DNA of 64,000 bases. Source: CAXQZM01 sp965229645. GTDB lineage: Bacteria > Pseudomonadota > Alphaproteobacteria > UBA7985. The stretch spans positions 1,302,001-1,366,000 of the forward strand of contig OZ245893.1 in the NCBI GenBank assembly GCA_965229645.1, in the 5' to 3' direction. Positions 42,313 to 50,378 of the stretch are shown one piece after another (within the stretch, counting starts at the first letter, position 1; the number at the start of each line of letters is the position of its first letter). The notes under the pieces are model-generated. The model made no database searches, had not been told where the DNA came from, and worked only from the letters and a program-made list of their open reading frames with translations. The position numbers and the translations under genes are program-made.

Positions 42313-43641
42313 GTGGCAAATGATAACCACTTAGAGATTATCCTCAAAGGTCCAGCAGCTTGGAATCAATTTGTTGCAAAACACCAAAAAACATACAGAA
42401 CTAGGCGGAGGAAAGCAGTCCTAAGCCACGCAGACTTAAGTCGTGCAAGCCTGAGGAATGCAGACCTGACGCACGCAAGCCTGAGCGGCGCAGACCTAAG
42501 GCAAGCAGACCTAAGCGGCGCAAACCTGCGGGAGGCAGACCTAGGCGGCGCAAACCTGCGGGAGGCAAACCTATTCCGCGCAAACCTGAGAAACGCAGAC
42601 CTAAGGCGCGCAGAATTGAATGAGGTGGACCTGAGGGACGCAGACCTGAGGGACGCAGATATCCGATCTAACAGAGTCTTATCTATGCGGCTATTAACAA
42701 CTAGTATTTCAGCTTCATACCGCCAATCTCCCACGGACTTAAGCGCCGTCCTAGGCCTCACACAGGGCCAGCTCGACACAATGAAGGGCGATTCGAGGAC
42801 TGTGCTTCCAGCCCATCTGAAACACCCCAGCCACTGGCCCGAGTTAAAAGTAGATGGGGAGGAAGAGGAGAAGAAGATCCTCTTTACGGAGACCCAAGTC
42901 CAATCCGAGGTTCTGGAAGAACAAACCCCCTTCAATGAGACTTTTCACCTCAATGACGACGACAACTTCATCCATAGTCAAGTCATGCCGTTCGATGCGC
43001 CAAAACTTCTGGAGAATGCCCTTTATTCCCTAGAGGATCTGGCAACGCGCTGGAAAAGAGACCAACGCTTTTCCCTAGAGGCCCAAGACTTATCCAGGGC
43101 ACTTGCGGTGGGGCAAAACAACGCCCTCATCATCCACGACGCTGCCCAGCGCCTGACGCGGGACTTGGAGCGCCGCGTTGGAGATGGCGACATTCCTGAC
43201 GATGCCGACGTCCAGAACAGCAAATTGACCCTGCTCGCAGCCACCGCCGATATGGGCCAGGCCGATGACACCGTGCGGGCCGCGCTGGAAGCCCGCGAGA
43301 ACATGCGCGCAGAGCAAGTTGCCCAAGCAGATCTTGCCGCAGCAGCGGCGACGGTCGAGGAAGTTTTCGAAACCCTCACCGAACCTGAAGTCTTGCGCCC
43401 ACTTCTTAAAGAAAACTTCGCGACCCTTAGAGATCTCGCCATCAAATTGAAGGCGCACATAGATACAGAAACCTGGCTCATCACCCAACAAGCCTACGCC
43501 TTCGCTGCCCGCATGTCGCGCATTGTAAGGGTCTTTTTATCGAATATCGAAACTTGGGGAAAAAAGAATGCTGGGATCCTGGCCATAAGTGGTCCAATAA
43601 TATCTGTAGTAATACCCCTCCTGCAAACCCTTCTCGGCTAA
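42313..43641 (+). CDS. Pentapeptide-repeat protein with coiled coil and C-terminal membrane segment
   Basis: A 442-residue protein from GTG 42313 with AGGAAGG upstream. Residues about 38-117 are perfect pentapeptide repeats of the A(D/N)L(R/S)x type (LSGADLRQADLSGANLREAD), which fold as a right-handed quadrilateral beta-helix. A short linker, a charged helical middle (about 190-400, with coiled-coil segments such as EARENMRAEQVAQADLAAAA) and a final hydrophobic helix (ILAISGPIISVVIPLLQTLL) follow. This repeat/coiled-coil/tail-anchor plan, with expression coupled to the repressor, suggests a lysogenic-conversion or phage-exclusion function. No known family covers the C-terminal part as far as I can tell. 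Confidence 0.75.
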   Translation: MANDNHLEIILKGPAAWNQFVAKHQKTYRTRRRKAVLSHADLSRASLRNADLTHASLSGADLRQADLSGANLREADLGGANLREANLFRANLRNADLRRAELNEVDLRDADLRDADIRSNRVLSMRLLTTSISASYRQSPTDLSAVLGLTQGQLDTMKGDSRTVLPAHLKHPSHWPELKVDGEEEEKKILFTETQVQSEVLEEQTPFNETFHLNDDDNFIHSQVMPFDAPKLLENALYSLEDLATRWKRDQRFSLEAQDLSRALAVGQNNALIIHDAAQRLTRDLERRVGDGDIPDDADVQNSKLTLLAATADMGQADDTVRAALEARENMRAEQVAQADLAAAAATVEEVFETLTEPEVLRPLLKENFATLRDLAIKLKAHIDTETWLITQQAYAFAARMSRIVRVFLSNIETWGKKNAGILAISGPIISVVIPLLQTLLG

Positions 43642-43680
43642 CCCCAGCAACAAAAAGTCGAGACAAAGCCCCATCCTTGA

Positions 43681-44873
43681 CAGGGCAATCGCACTTCAAA
43701 ATCCTTGAATGAGTGTCTTTAAGAACTCGTTGCTCCATCCCGCGCGTTTGAACTTGACGCGATTTGAGGACTTGTCGTTGTTAGCCTTTATGATGTTCAA
43801 AGCAATGCGCCGTAAGGCAGCAAAGTTTGCAGGTGCGTTGCCCTTTCTCGCACGATGGAAGTCCTCGTTCATCACGACATCTAGGGACCAATGTAAACTA
43901 TTTTCAATCTGCCAATGACCACGGATTAGATTGGCAGCCTCCTGAGCGGTGCTCTGCTTTGACATAAGATAAGTCCGCTCTTCTTGGCTAACTTTCCCAT
44001 CAACTTCACGCTTATACAACACATGGACGAAAGCAGAAAGGTGGGGCCAATCATGGGTTTGTGTCACATAATCTGGGACCTCATAAACTCTATAGCGGCG
44101 CTCCTCAATACGGCCATGGTCAGCATCCGTGGAACTGTACTCATTCGCCCAAATCGTTTGTGGGTCTGCAATAAAGGTCTGAATATCGTTCATCAACCCC
44201 TTCTGGTTGGCCTTGAGTTGTATGCAATACTCTGCACCTTGAGCGGCGATCAGTTCACAGGTCTCGCGTTGGCAGTGCAGGGCGTCGGCGGTAAGAGTGA
44301 TACCACGAATATCAAGCATCTGGATCAACTCACGCAGCGCTAAAATCTCACTGCCTGCCTTAGCGCTTTGAGTAATACCAAGACTTAACCGCGCCCCATG
44401 GGCAAACGCTGTGACCAGGTTAAGGTTTGACTTCTTGGCAGCTTTATCAAAGCTCCCACGCAACTCCTTACCATCAATAGCAATGGCCTTTTGCTTTTCA
44501 TCAGTGTTTGCAAAATCAGCTTGAAACTTTTCAAAAAACGCCTGAAAACTGTCTGGCTTCATCAACTGAAACAGGCGTGAAAATGCGTCGTGACTGGGTA
44601 AACCCAGAGGAAGTTCCAGAAACTCGCGCAAAAAATCCTCCTTGCTGCGAGCAAAATGTTCCATGTCCACTGCCGTTTCACCCCCACATAGGGCGCACAA
44701 AAGGCTTATCGTCATCAAGTCGCAGAACTTGTGACGTGGGGCATTGCTCGTGCGAGGATCATCTAACTCGTTGAAATAATTGACTAGTAAGGGCATGTGT
44801 CGGCTCCATCTCGTGATGGAGACCGCCGAGTCCCTTTAGAACAAATTGTCAACTCTCAAGTGCGATTCCCCTG
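43681..44873 (-). mobile_element. Complete ISAs1-family insertion sequence with 10-bp target duplication
   Basis: A 1193-bp element. Its ends are CAGGGCAATCGCACTT and (inverted) CAGGGGAATCGCACTT. It is flanked by the perfect 10-bp repeat CCATCCTTGA (43671-43680 and 44874-44883), the duplication length expected for ISAs1. The single transposase frame is intact, so insertion is probably recent. The 162-bp MITE at 5769 has the same ends. Confidence 0.95.
43696..44796 (-). CDS. ISAs1-family transposase
   Basis: A 366-residue DDE transposase of the ISAs1 (H-repeat) family, full length. It opens MPLLVNYFNELDDPRTSNAP, has AIDGKELRGSFDKAAKKS with the first Asp, GITLTADALHCQRETCELIA with the second, and IRGHWQIENSLHWSLDVVMN EDFHRAR with the Glu. 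It begins 77 bases inside the right end of the IS. No frameshift is visible, so it should be active and could act on the related MITE. Confidence 0.95.
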   Translation of the reverse strand: MPLLVNYFNELDDPRTSNAPRHKFCDLMTISLLCALCGGETAVDMEHFARSKEDFLREFLELPLGLPSHDAFSRLFQLMKPDSFQAFFEKFQADFANTDEKQKAIAIDGKELRGSFDKAAKKSNLNLVTAFAHGARLSLGITQSAKAGSEILALRELIQMLDIRGITLTADALHCQRETCELIAAQGAEYCIQLKANQKGLMNDIQTFIADPQTIWANEYSSTDADHGRIEERRYRVYEVPDYVTQTHDWPHLSAFVHVLYKREVDGKVSQEERTYLMSKQSTAQEAANLIRGHWQIENSLHWSLDVVMNEDFHRARKGNAPANFAALRRIALNIIKANNDKSSNRVKFKRAGWSNEFLKTLIQGF

Positions 44874-44883
44874 CCATCCTTGA

Positions 44884-45142
44884 CCAGCCCATCCACAAAT
44901 CCTATATGGCTCTTCAAGACCGTTGCCCCCCAAGACGGCCACACTACCAATTCAAAGCTTGACTCCCTCCCCCCAGCCCCCCTACTCCTACTTCATTCCA
45001 CCTCAAAGAGGATAGCAACATGAAAAAAGTTCTCAGCACCCAGAACCTTAGCCGCGAGGGATGGGACTAACCCACCCCTGCTTAGACACGACAGCGGCGA
45101 CCGCCGCTGTCATCTTCGTCTGAAAACCAAAAAACTGTTCCC
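44884..45142. other. Gap between ISAs1 element and DUF4760 gene
   Basis: About 260 bases. It contains a 9-bp-stem hairpin GACAGCGGC-GACC-GCCGCTGTC at 45090-45111 and a 16-codon frame starting at 45020 with a fair ribosome site. Neither could be assigned a role. Confidence 0.4.
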
Positions 45143-45682
45143 ATGCCAGACGCGGGCGGGTCTCAGACGTGGGTCATCGAAGCGCTCTCCAGTCCTGCAG
45201 CCCAACCCGTAGCAGTCCTGTTCTCTGCCCTCGTCGCGGGGGTCCTTGCGTGGTGGGCCATCCGTACCAATCGCAGCAACAGCCGCGACGTCACGACCCT
45301 TAACCTAATTCACACAACTGCGTGGGACGCCGACTTCATCAAAGTTCGCGAACTGTTCAGAAAACTGCGCACCGAGACTACCCTCGCCAGTTTCTCAGAA
45401 CGGCCAGGCTCACCAGAGTTCCAAGCCATATTGAAGATGCTCAACCACTACGAGTTGATTTCAATCGGCATCCGACAAAGCATCATATCTGCGCCGATTT
45501 ACGCGCGCTACTACCGATCGCGGTTTGTGCTTGATTGGTGGGAGGCAAAACCCTTTGTCGAGGCTCTGCGCGCCAAGGTCAACAAAGATGGCTCCGAAGC
45601 TGCGGGCAACAAGTTGTTCAACGAGTATCAAAACCTCGCCGAACAATGGGCCGATGAACACAACATATACGTTCGGGCCTAA
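45143..45682 (+). CDS. DUF4760-type membrane-anchored protein
   Basis: A 179-residue protein with one N-terminal hydrophobic helix (PVAVLFSALVAGVLAWWAI, about residues 21-39) and a helical cytoplasmic domain (LRKLRTETTLA, AILKMLNHYELISIGIRQSI, YRSRFVLDWWEAKPFVEALR). The 'NHYELISIGIR...' and 'W...KPFV..LR' pattern is that of DUF4760. DUF4760 proteins are found in accessory and prophage regions with no defined activity. The next gene starts 30 bases downstream, so they may form a pair. Confidence 0.65.
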   Translation: MPDAGGSQTWVIEALSSPAAQPVAVLFSALVAGVLAWWAIRTNRSNSRDVTTLNLIHTTAWDADFIKVRELFRKLRTETTLASFSERPGSPEFQAILKMLNHYELISIGIRQSIISAPIYARYYRSRFVLDWWEAKPFVEALRAKVNKDGSEAAGNKLFNEYQNLAEQWADEHNIYVRA

Positions 45683-45712
45683 AGCCGTTCTCCTGTCTCG
45701 TAGATCGGTTGA

Positions 45713-46420
45713 ATGGCTTTAGCTTTCGTCAATCAAGTCCCGACCCCATGGCCTCTATGGTATGGGGCCGCCCTATCGCCGTCTTGGTCCGAGGGCTTAG
45801 CCGCCGTCGTTGCCCTTGCCTTTCTGGCGATTTGGCTGCTGATCGCCCAGAATGTCACCCTTCGCAGCAAAGCGCGCGCGGCCGAACGCAAGGCGCAAAA
45901 GGCGCGAGCGTGGCGCGCAGAACGGGACCTTAGCGACTACGACAACCAAATAGACTTTGTCGCAAAAGTCCCCATCAATCCCGTGACACGGGTCATGAAC
46001 CGAGAAATGTACGGCGCCGTCTATGCGCCGCTAGAGCGCAAGTTGGCGGACTTGTCGCGTCACCAAGGCCAAACTTACCGCATTTTATGCGAGACCTCCC
46101 TTGGTGCGTTTTTGCGCACCCCGCCCAAAATCAAACGCCCGCGAACACGGCAGGACTACATCGACAATGAAATGCGGGATCTGGCCTTCAAATCCTTCAA
46201 TTCAAAACGCCTTGACGTCCTGGTCATTTCTGCCTCTGGTGCGCCCAAGCTTGCCATTGAATACCAGGGCACAGGCCATCAATTGGACGCCTCCTACGAA
46301 AAGCGCGACGCGGTCAAACGCCTCGCCCTAGAAAAGGCCAACATCCCCTTCTTAGAAGTTTTCGCGGCAACCCCCAGAGCAGAGTTTCTACAACAGGTTG
46401 AACAAATCTTAAGGAAATAG
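45713..46420 (+). CDS. DUF2726 protein with N-terminal membrane helix
   Basis: A 235-residue protein. One hydrophobic segment (EGLAAVVALAFLAIWLLIAQ, about 27-46) is followed by a basic coiled region and a DUF2726 domain (from about residue 85). The domain ends with RLDVLVISASGAPKLAIEYQ, GTGHQ and KRDAVKRLALEKANIPFLEV. The D-n-EYQG...K layout is of the restriction-endonuclease-like (PD-(D/E)XK) fold that DUF2726 is thought to share, so nucleic-acid cleavage is possible. It is paired with the DUF4760 gene. Confidence 0.7.
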   Translation: MALAFVNQVPTPWPLWYGAALSPSWSEGLAAVVALAFLAIWLLIAQNVTLRSKARAAERKAQKARAWRAERDLSDYDNQIDFVAKVPINPVTRVMNREMYGAVYAPLERKLADLSRHQGQTYRILCETSLGAFLRTPPKIKRPRTRQDYIDNEMRDLAFKSFNSKRLDVLVISASGAPKLAIEYQGTGHQLDASYEKRDAVKRLALEKANIPFLEVFAATPRAEFLQQVEQILRK

Positions 46421-46464
46421 CTGATCCACATCGGCTCCTTAAAAACGCCTTCGAGGACTTCTTT

Positions 46465-46753
46465 TACCAACGGCCAAAAAAGTTGACACTTTTTTGGCCG
46501 TTTTGAGTCTTGCGGCAAAAACGCTTCGCGTTTTAGCTTTTTTTTTGGAGTTGCGGTCTCACCTCGCTCGCTACGCTCGCTCAGCCCGACACATTTTGTC
46601 GCGGTCTCTACTCGCTCGCTAGGTTCGCTCAGCCCGACCGCGCGACGGGACCTCCGCTTATACCCCGACGCGCTTTCTTAGCTAATCTCGAGGCCGCAGT
46701 CGCAGCCTTATACCAGCGAGTACAGGAGTCATTCCTGGTCGTCGCTGGGATAA
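46465..46753 (-). repeat. ATACC-family modular repeat, copy G (long form)
   Basis: About 289 bp. Its left end holds the perfect hairpin AACGGCCAAAAAAGT-TGAC-ACTTTTTTGGCCGTT. Two GCGGTCTC...CTCAGCCCGAC modules follow, then the usual CCCCGACGCGC block and a right end with CGTCGCTGGGAT. It separates the convergent DUF2726 and amtB genes. Confidence 0.9.
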
Positions 46754-46771
46754 GATCAGAACTCTCGAACC

Positions 46772-48103
46772 TTATCTGAATTCGGGATAGGCTTCGATGC
46801 CCAACTCGGTCTTGTCGAGGCCCGCCATCTCCTGTTCTTGGCTGGGACGCAGTCCGCCGAGCAAGTTGAGAAGCGACCAAGCGATTCCCGACGTGACGAC
46901 GACAAACAGACCGATCGACACAAGGCCAAGCAATTGGGTCCCCAGATTATGTTCTGCGTAGAAAATGCCGACCGCCAAAGTGCCCCAAATCCCACAAATT
47001 AGGTGCGCGGGAATGGCGCCCACGACGTCGTCGATCTTGAGGACATCGAGCAACCGGACAGAGAAGGGGATCAGGAGACCCCCGATGGCCCCAATCAGCA
47101 CTGGCACCAGCAAATTTGTGTACTCAGGGCCCGCCGTGATCGAAACTAGTCCCCCGATGACCCCGTTAAGGGCCAAGGTTAGATCAACTTTACCATAGAG
47201 GGCCTGCGAAACCCCCATGGCCACAACGCAGCCTGCGGCAGCGGCCAGGAAGGTGTTAGCGTATATGTTGGCGATGGCATTGGCGTCCCCTGGCGTGCCC
47301 AGGGCGAGTTGCGAACCGCCGTTGAACCCAAACCAACCGAACCACAAAATGAAGGTCCCGAGCGCGGCCAAGGGCATGGAGGACCCTGGCAAAGGCGTTA
47401 CACCGCCGTTGGCGTACTTGCCCAGGCGCGGGCCAACGATCAAGGCACCGACCAACGCCGCCCATCCCCCGACGGAGTGGACGAGCGTGGACCCAGCAAA
47501 GTCATAAAAGCCTGCCGCGTCGAGCCACCCTGCACCCCATTTCCACGACCCCGTGATGGGGTAAATCAGCGCGGACAGGACAACAACGAACCCCAGAAAG
47601 TGCCAAAGTTTGATCCGCTCCGCCACCGTCCCCGAAACGACCGAGGCCGCCGTGGCCACAAACACCATCTGGAAAAACCAGTCGGACATTTTGGCGTAGC
47701 CACTCGCGGGATCAGCACTGACGTCGGCCTGGTACAAGATGCCTGACCAGGCGATGAAACCATTGAAGTCGCCTGGATACATGACCCCGTATCCGACCAA
47801 GTAGTACATGAGGCCCGCGATTGAGAACAGCGACATATTCTTGAGCAGAATTGTCGAAACGTTTTTGCTGCGAACAAAGCCCGCCTCCAGCATGGCAAAG
47901 CCCGCCGCCATGAACATGACGATCAATCCTTGCGAGAGGAACAGGAAAGTATTGAAAACATAGGCACTATCGCCCGTCGCTGCCGCGATGGCGGCCTCCA
48001 TCTCCTCGACGGTGACTTGTGCCGATGCGGCGCTGGCAAGGGCAAGCCCGCCGATCAGGGCGCCAAAGACCTTCAGCGCTGCGTGTTTGGTGGAATGTAT
48101 CAT
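46772..48103 (-). CDS. amtB: Ammonium transporter AmtB
   Basis: A 443-residue Amt-family ammonium channel. A cleavable N-terminus (ALKVFGALIGGLALASAASA) is followed by eleven predicted helices with the family signatures FMAAGFAMLEAGFVRSKNV (gate and recruitment site), the conserved His in STLVHSVGGWAALVGA (twin-His pore, first), DDVVGAIPAHLICGIWGTL (second), and FGWFGFNGGSQLAL. The start is ATG 48103 with AAGGA eight bases before it; a longer open frame overlapping glnK is not used. It lies 31 bases downstream of glnK, the usual glnK-amtB operon. GlnK blocks the pore when nitrogen is plentiful. Confidence 0.95.
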   Translation of the reverse strand: MIHSTKHAALKVFGALIGGLALASAASAQVTVEEMEAAIAAATGDSAYVFNTFLFLSQGLIVMFMAAGFAMLEAGFVRSKNVSTILLKNMSLFSIAGLMYYLVGYGVMYPGDFNGFIAWSGILYQADVSADPASGYAKMSDWFFQMVFVATAASVVSGTVAERIKLWHFLGFVVVLSALIYPITGSWKWGAGWLDAAGFYDFAGSTLVHSVGGWAALVGALIVGPRLGKYANGGVTPLPGSSMPLAALGTFILWFGWFGFNGGSQLALGTPGDANAIANIYANTFLAAAAGCVVAMGVSQALYGKVDLTLALNGVIGGLVSITAGPEYTNLLVPVLIGAIGGLLIPFSVRLLDVLKIDDVVGAIPAHLICGIWGTLAVGIFYAEHNLGTQLLGLVSIGLFVVVTSGIAWSLLNLLGGLRPSQEQEMAGLDKTELGIEAYPEFR

Positions 48104-48134
48104 GAGAAAAATCCTTCTTTGAGGGAGAACGGGG

Positions 48135-48473
48135 TTAGAGCGCGGCGTCGCCGACTTCGCTCGTGCGAATGCGGGTCGCGCCATGACAATCGAGCACAAA
48201 GACTTTGCCGTCGCCGATTTTGCCCGTCGCCGCGTTGGCAACGATGGCCTCAACCGTCTTGTCCACCAGGTCATCCCCGACCACAATGTCGAGCTGTAAC
48301 TTGGGTACAAAGGACACGGCGTATTCGGCGCCTCGATAGATCTCGGTTTGCCCCTTTTGTCGGCCATAGCCTTTGACCTCGGCCACGGTCATGCCGGCGA
48401 TGCCCAATTCGGTCAGCGCGCCGCGCACATCTTCTAACTTAAATGGCTTAATAATCGCCCTTACCAGCTTCAT
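48135..48473 (-). CDS. glnK: Nitrogen regulatory protein PII (GlnK)
   Basis: A 112-residue PII protein, family length. Tyr51 in YRGAEYAVSF is the uridylylation site at the T-loop tip; the ATP-binding stretch GKIGDGKVFV and the C-terminal GATRIRTSEVGDAAL follow. AAGGAGACC precedes the ATG. A sigma-54 promoter lies about 55-75 bases upstream, so expression should rise under nitrogen limitation through NtrC. Pairing with amtB identifies it as GlnK rather than GlnB. Confidence 0.95.
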   Translation of the reverse strand: MKLVRAIIKPFKLEDVRGALTELGIAGMTVAEVKGYGRQKGQTEIYRGAEYAVSFVPKLQLDIVVGDDLVDKTVEAIVANAATGKIGDGKVFVLDCHGATRIRTSEVGDAAL

Positions 48474-48528
48474 GCTTGGTCTCCTTGTCTTCGGCCCTTC
48501 ACGCCATGCGAAGGTTCATACCCGAGAC

Positions 48529-48546
48529 AAGCAAAATTCATGCCAA
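48529..48546 (-). promoter_or_regulatory. Sigma-54 promoter of glnK-amtB
   Basis: On the minus strand TTGGCATGAATTTTGCTT has the GG (-24) and GC (-12) dinucleotides separated by exactly ten bases. The predicted start of transcription is near 48519, leaving a leader of about 45 bases before glnK with its ribosome site. Confidence 0.85.
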
Positions 48547-49057
48547 TAGCTTTAGCGCGTTTCCCATTTAAGAACTCTCACGCGTCTCAGCAAAATGCCT
48601 AATTTTTCATCATTTGCGATTGAGTAAAATTGCCTATTTTTTAGGCTTTTCGTCGGCCTATCCCACTGGCAAAATCAAGTAATCCTTGTTCGAGAACCGC
48701 TCAATCACGCTTATTTCCGCCGACCACCGCAGCAAGGAAACAACGGGTTAGGGAGTCTCCGACTTCGCTTCGCGCTGAATGACAGTTTCACGGGATCGCT
48801 AAACCCCGTACACGTCATGCTGCGCGCAGTCGCAGCATCCATCACGGAACACCAGCAGTAAGAACCGAAGGCCTGGACCCTGCAAGGTCCAATTCCCCCC
48901 TTGGAGGGATGGCAGGCGACGTCTGACGGGGTGGTCTACGATTTTTCCTGCCAATCCTCAAAACGGCAGATTGAGCAATTCACGAACAAAGGCGCCATAA
49001 GATTCCGCGAGTATTTGAGGACTGGTTCACCACTCGTTCGGCGGCTAGAGCACCGCC
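48547..49057. other. Intergenic region upstream of glnK
   Basis: About 510 bases between divergent glnK and the monooxygenase gene. No second gene was found. Short palindromic GC-rich segments near 48760-48850 (GTCATGCTGCGCGCAGTCG) look like worn repetitive sequence. Confidence 0.45.
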
Positions 49058-50248
49058 ATGGCCTCTCCCGCCCCCTTCGTGATTTTCGGTGATGGTCCCG
49101 TTGCGCACACTTTGGCCTTGGGGCTGCGCATGCTGGACTTCGCGGTGCATCTGGTGCAGCGGCCCAGGCGCGACGATCAAACGCTTGCCGACGATCCGCG
49201 CGCTTGGGCCCTGCGCCCTGCGAGCTTGGCGTTCCTGACCCAGCTTGGGGTGCGAGACATCCCTGCGGCCCCCCTTACCGCCTTGAACGTTTGGCACGCC
49301 GACCAAAACGGCGCGCCCCTCGCTGGGCGCCTCCACTTCCCTGCCCCCAAAGCGCAGACCTTGGGGGCCGTTGTCCCCAACGCGCCGTTACGCGCCGCCC
49401 TCGCCGACGCCCTCGCAGAGACTGGGATCCCCGTAAGCGACCAGGCTTTGCAAGACCCGTGCGCCTTGAGCCAGCGCATCGGCGGCGGGCTGGCCCTTTT
49501 GTGCGAGGCCGCGTGGGTGCGCCGCGTGCCCCAGCGCCCCCTCGAGACGCATTGGCCCTATGAACAGGTCGCCGCGACGGCCCAGGTAAACCTAGCGGAG
49601 GATCATGGGGGCGTGGCCAAGCAGGTGTTTTTGCCCTCGGGGCCCCTGGCCCTGCTGCCCGCGCCCGATCCGCGCCAAGCCTCGCTCGTCTGGTCGGTCA
49701 ACAAGGACCGCTGGCGCGCGGCGGAGCATCTGCCTGACTTGCCGCAGCGCATTCAGACCTTCGCCCAAACGCAACTGGACTTGGACCCTGCCGCCCTGCG
49801 CGCCTTCCCGCTCAGCAGCGCGCATGCCAGCGCCTATGGGCGACCAGGGTTTGTCCTGGTCGGGGACGCGGCCCACCGCATCCACCCGCTGGCGGGCCAA
49901 GGCCTCAATCTTGCCTTGGCCGACGTCGGCGCGCTGATCGACACCTTGACGCAGGCGCGCGCCGTCGGGAGCAACTTGGGGGACAAGACGGCGGGCAGCG
50001 AATTCGTGCTAGCCGACTATACTCGACGGCGGCGGCCCCACAACGAAGCCATGCGCGCGGCCACCGATCAACTCAATCGTTTCTTTGGCAACGATTGGGG
50101 CCCCCTAAGACTCTTGCGAACCCTGGGGATGGACCTATTCAATGCCTCCCCCCTCAAGGCTGCGCTGATCCGATCCATGTCGGATCCGCAACCTTTGTGT
50201 AAAGCCTTAATTGCCGACATGAGGGCGCGCAGCCCAAGTGGCGCTTGA
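49058..50248 (+). CDS. UbiH/UbiF-type FAD-dependent monooxygenase
   Basis: A 396-residue flavoprotein hydroxylase. The N-terminal FAD region is VIFGDGPVAHTLALGLRMLD (a modified GxGxxG with GDGP), followed by the mid motif region and the diagnostic second FAD motif GFVLVGDAAHRIHPLAGQGL NLALADV at about residues 268-294. Such proteins hydroxylate the ubiquinone ring. The first glycine motif has Asp and Pro where most members have Gly/Ala, so cofactor binding may be atypical. Start ATG 49058. No operon partner is seen; ubiquinone biosynthesis is the likely pathway, but the position on the ring cannot be told. Confidence 0.8.
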   Translation: MASPAPFVIFGDGPVAHTLALGLRMLDFAVHLVQRPRRDDQTLADDPRAWALRPASLAFLTQLGVRDIPAAPLTALNVWHADQNGAPLAGRLHFPAPKAQTLGAVVPNAPLRAALADALAETGIPVSDQALQDPCALSQRIGGGLALLCEAAWVRRVPQRPLETHWPYEQVAATAQVNLAEDHGGVAKQVFLPSGPLALLPAPDPRQASLVWSVNKDRWRAAEHLPDLPQRIQTFAQTQLDLDPAALRAFPLSSAHASAYGRPGFVLVGDAAHRIHPLAGQGLNLALADVGALIDTLTQARAVGSNLGDKTAGSEFVLADYTRRRRPHNEAMRAATDQLNRFFGNDWGPLRLLRTLGMDLFNASPLKAALIRSMSDPQPLCKALIADMRARSPSGA

Positions 50249-50378
50249 ACGCAACGAAAAACTCATTGCGAGCGGCTCAGAGCGCGGAGTCACTTGTGGA
50301 TCATGCGCACAAAGAACTTCCATGCCAAACTCTTTTCGCGTAACTTGTTGCAGGGGACATTGAAATGAAGGTGATACG

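Noticed and set aside
42418..42660. CRISPR-like periodic DNA
   Set aside because: The period is 15 bases and coincides with pentapeptide repeat codons; there are no spacers. No CRISPR array was found in the window.
42401..42935. Minus-strand repetitive frames opposite the pentapeptide repeats
   Set aside because: The repeats in the plus-strand gene force periodic open frames on the other strand; no independent support.
48104..48367. 88-codon N-terminal extension of amtB
   Set aside because: It overlaps glnK in another frame; the real start at 48103 has its own ribosome site and signal-peptide-like start.
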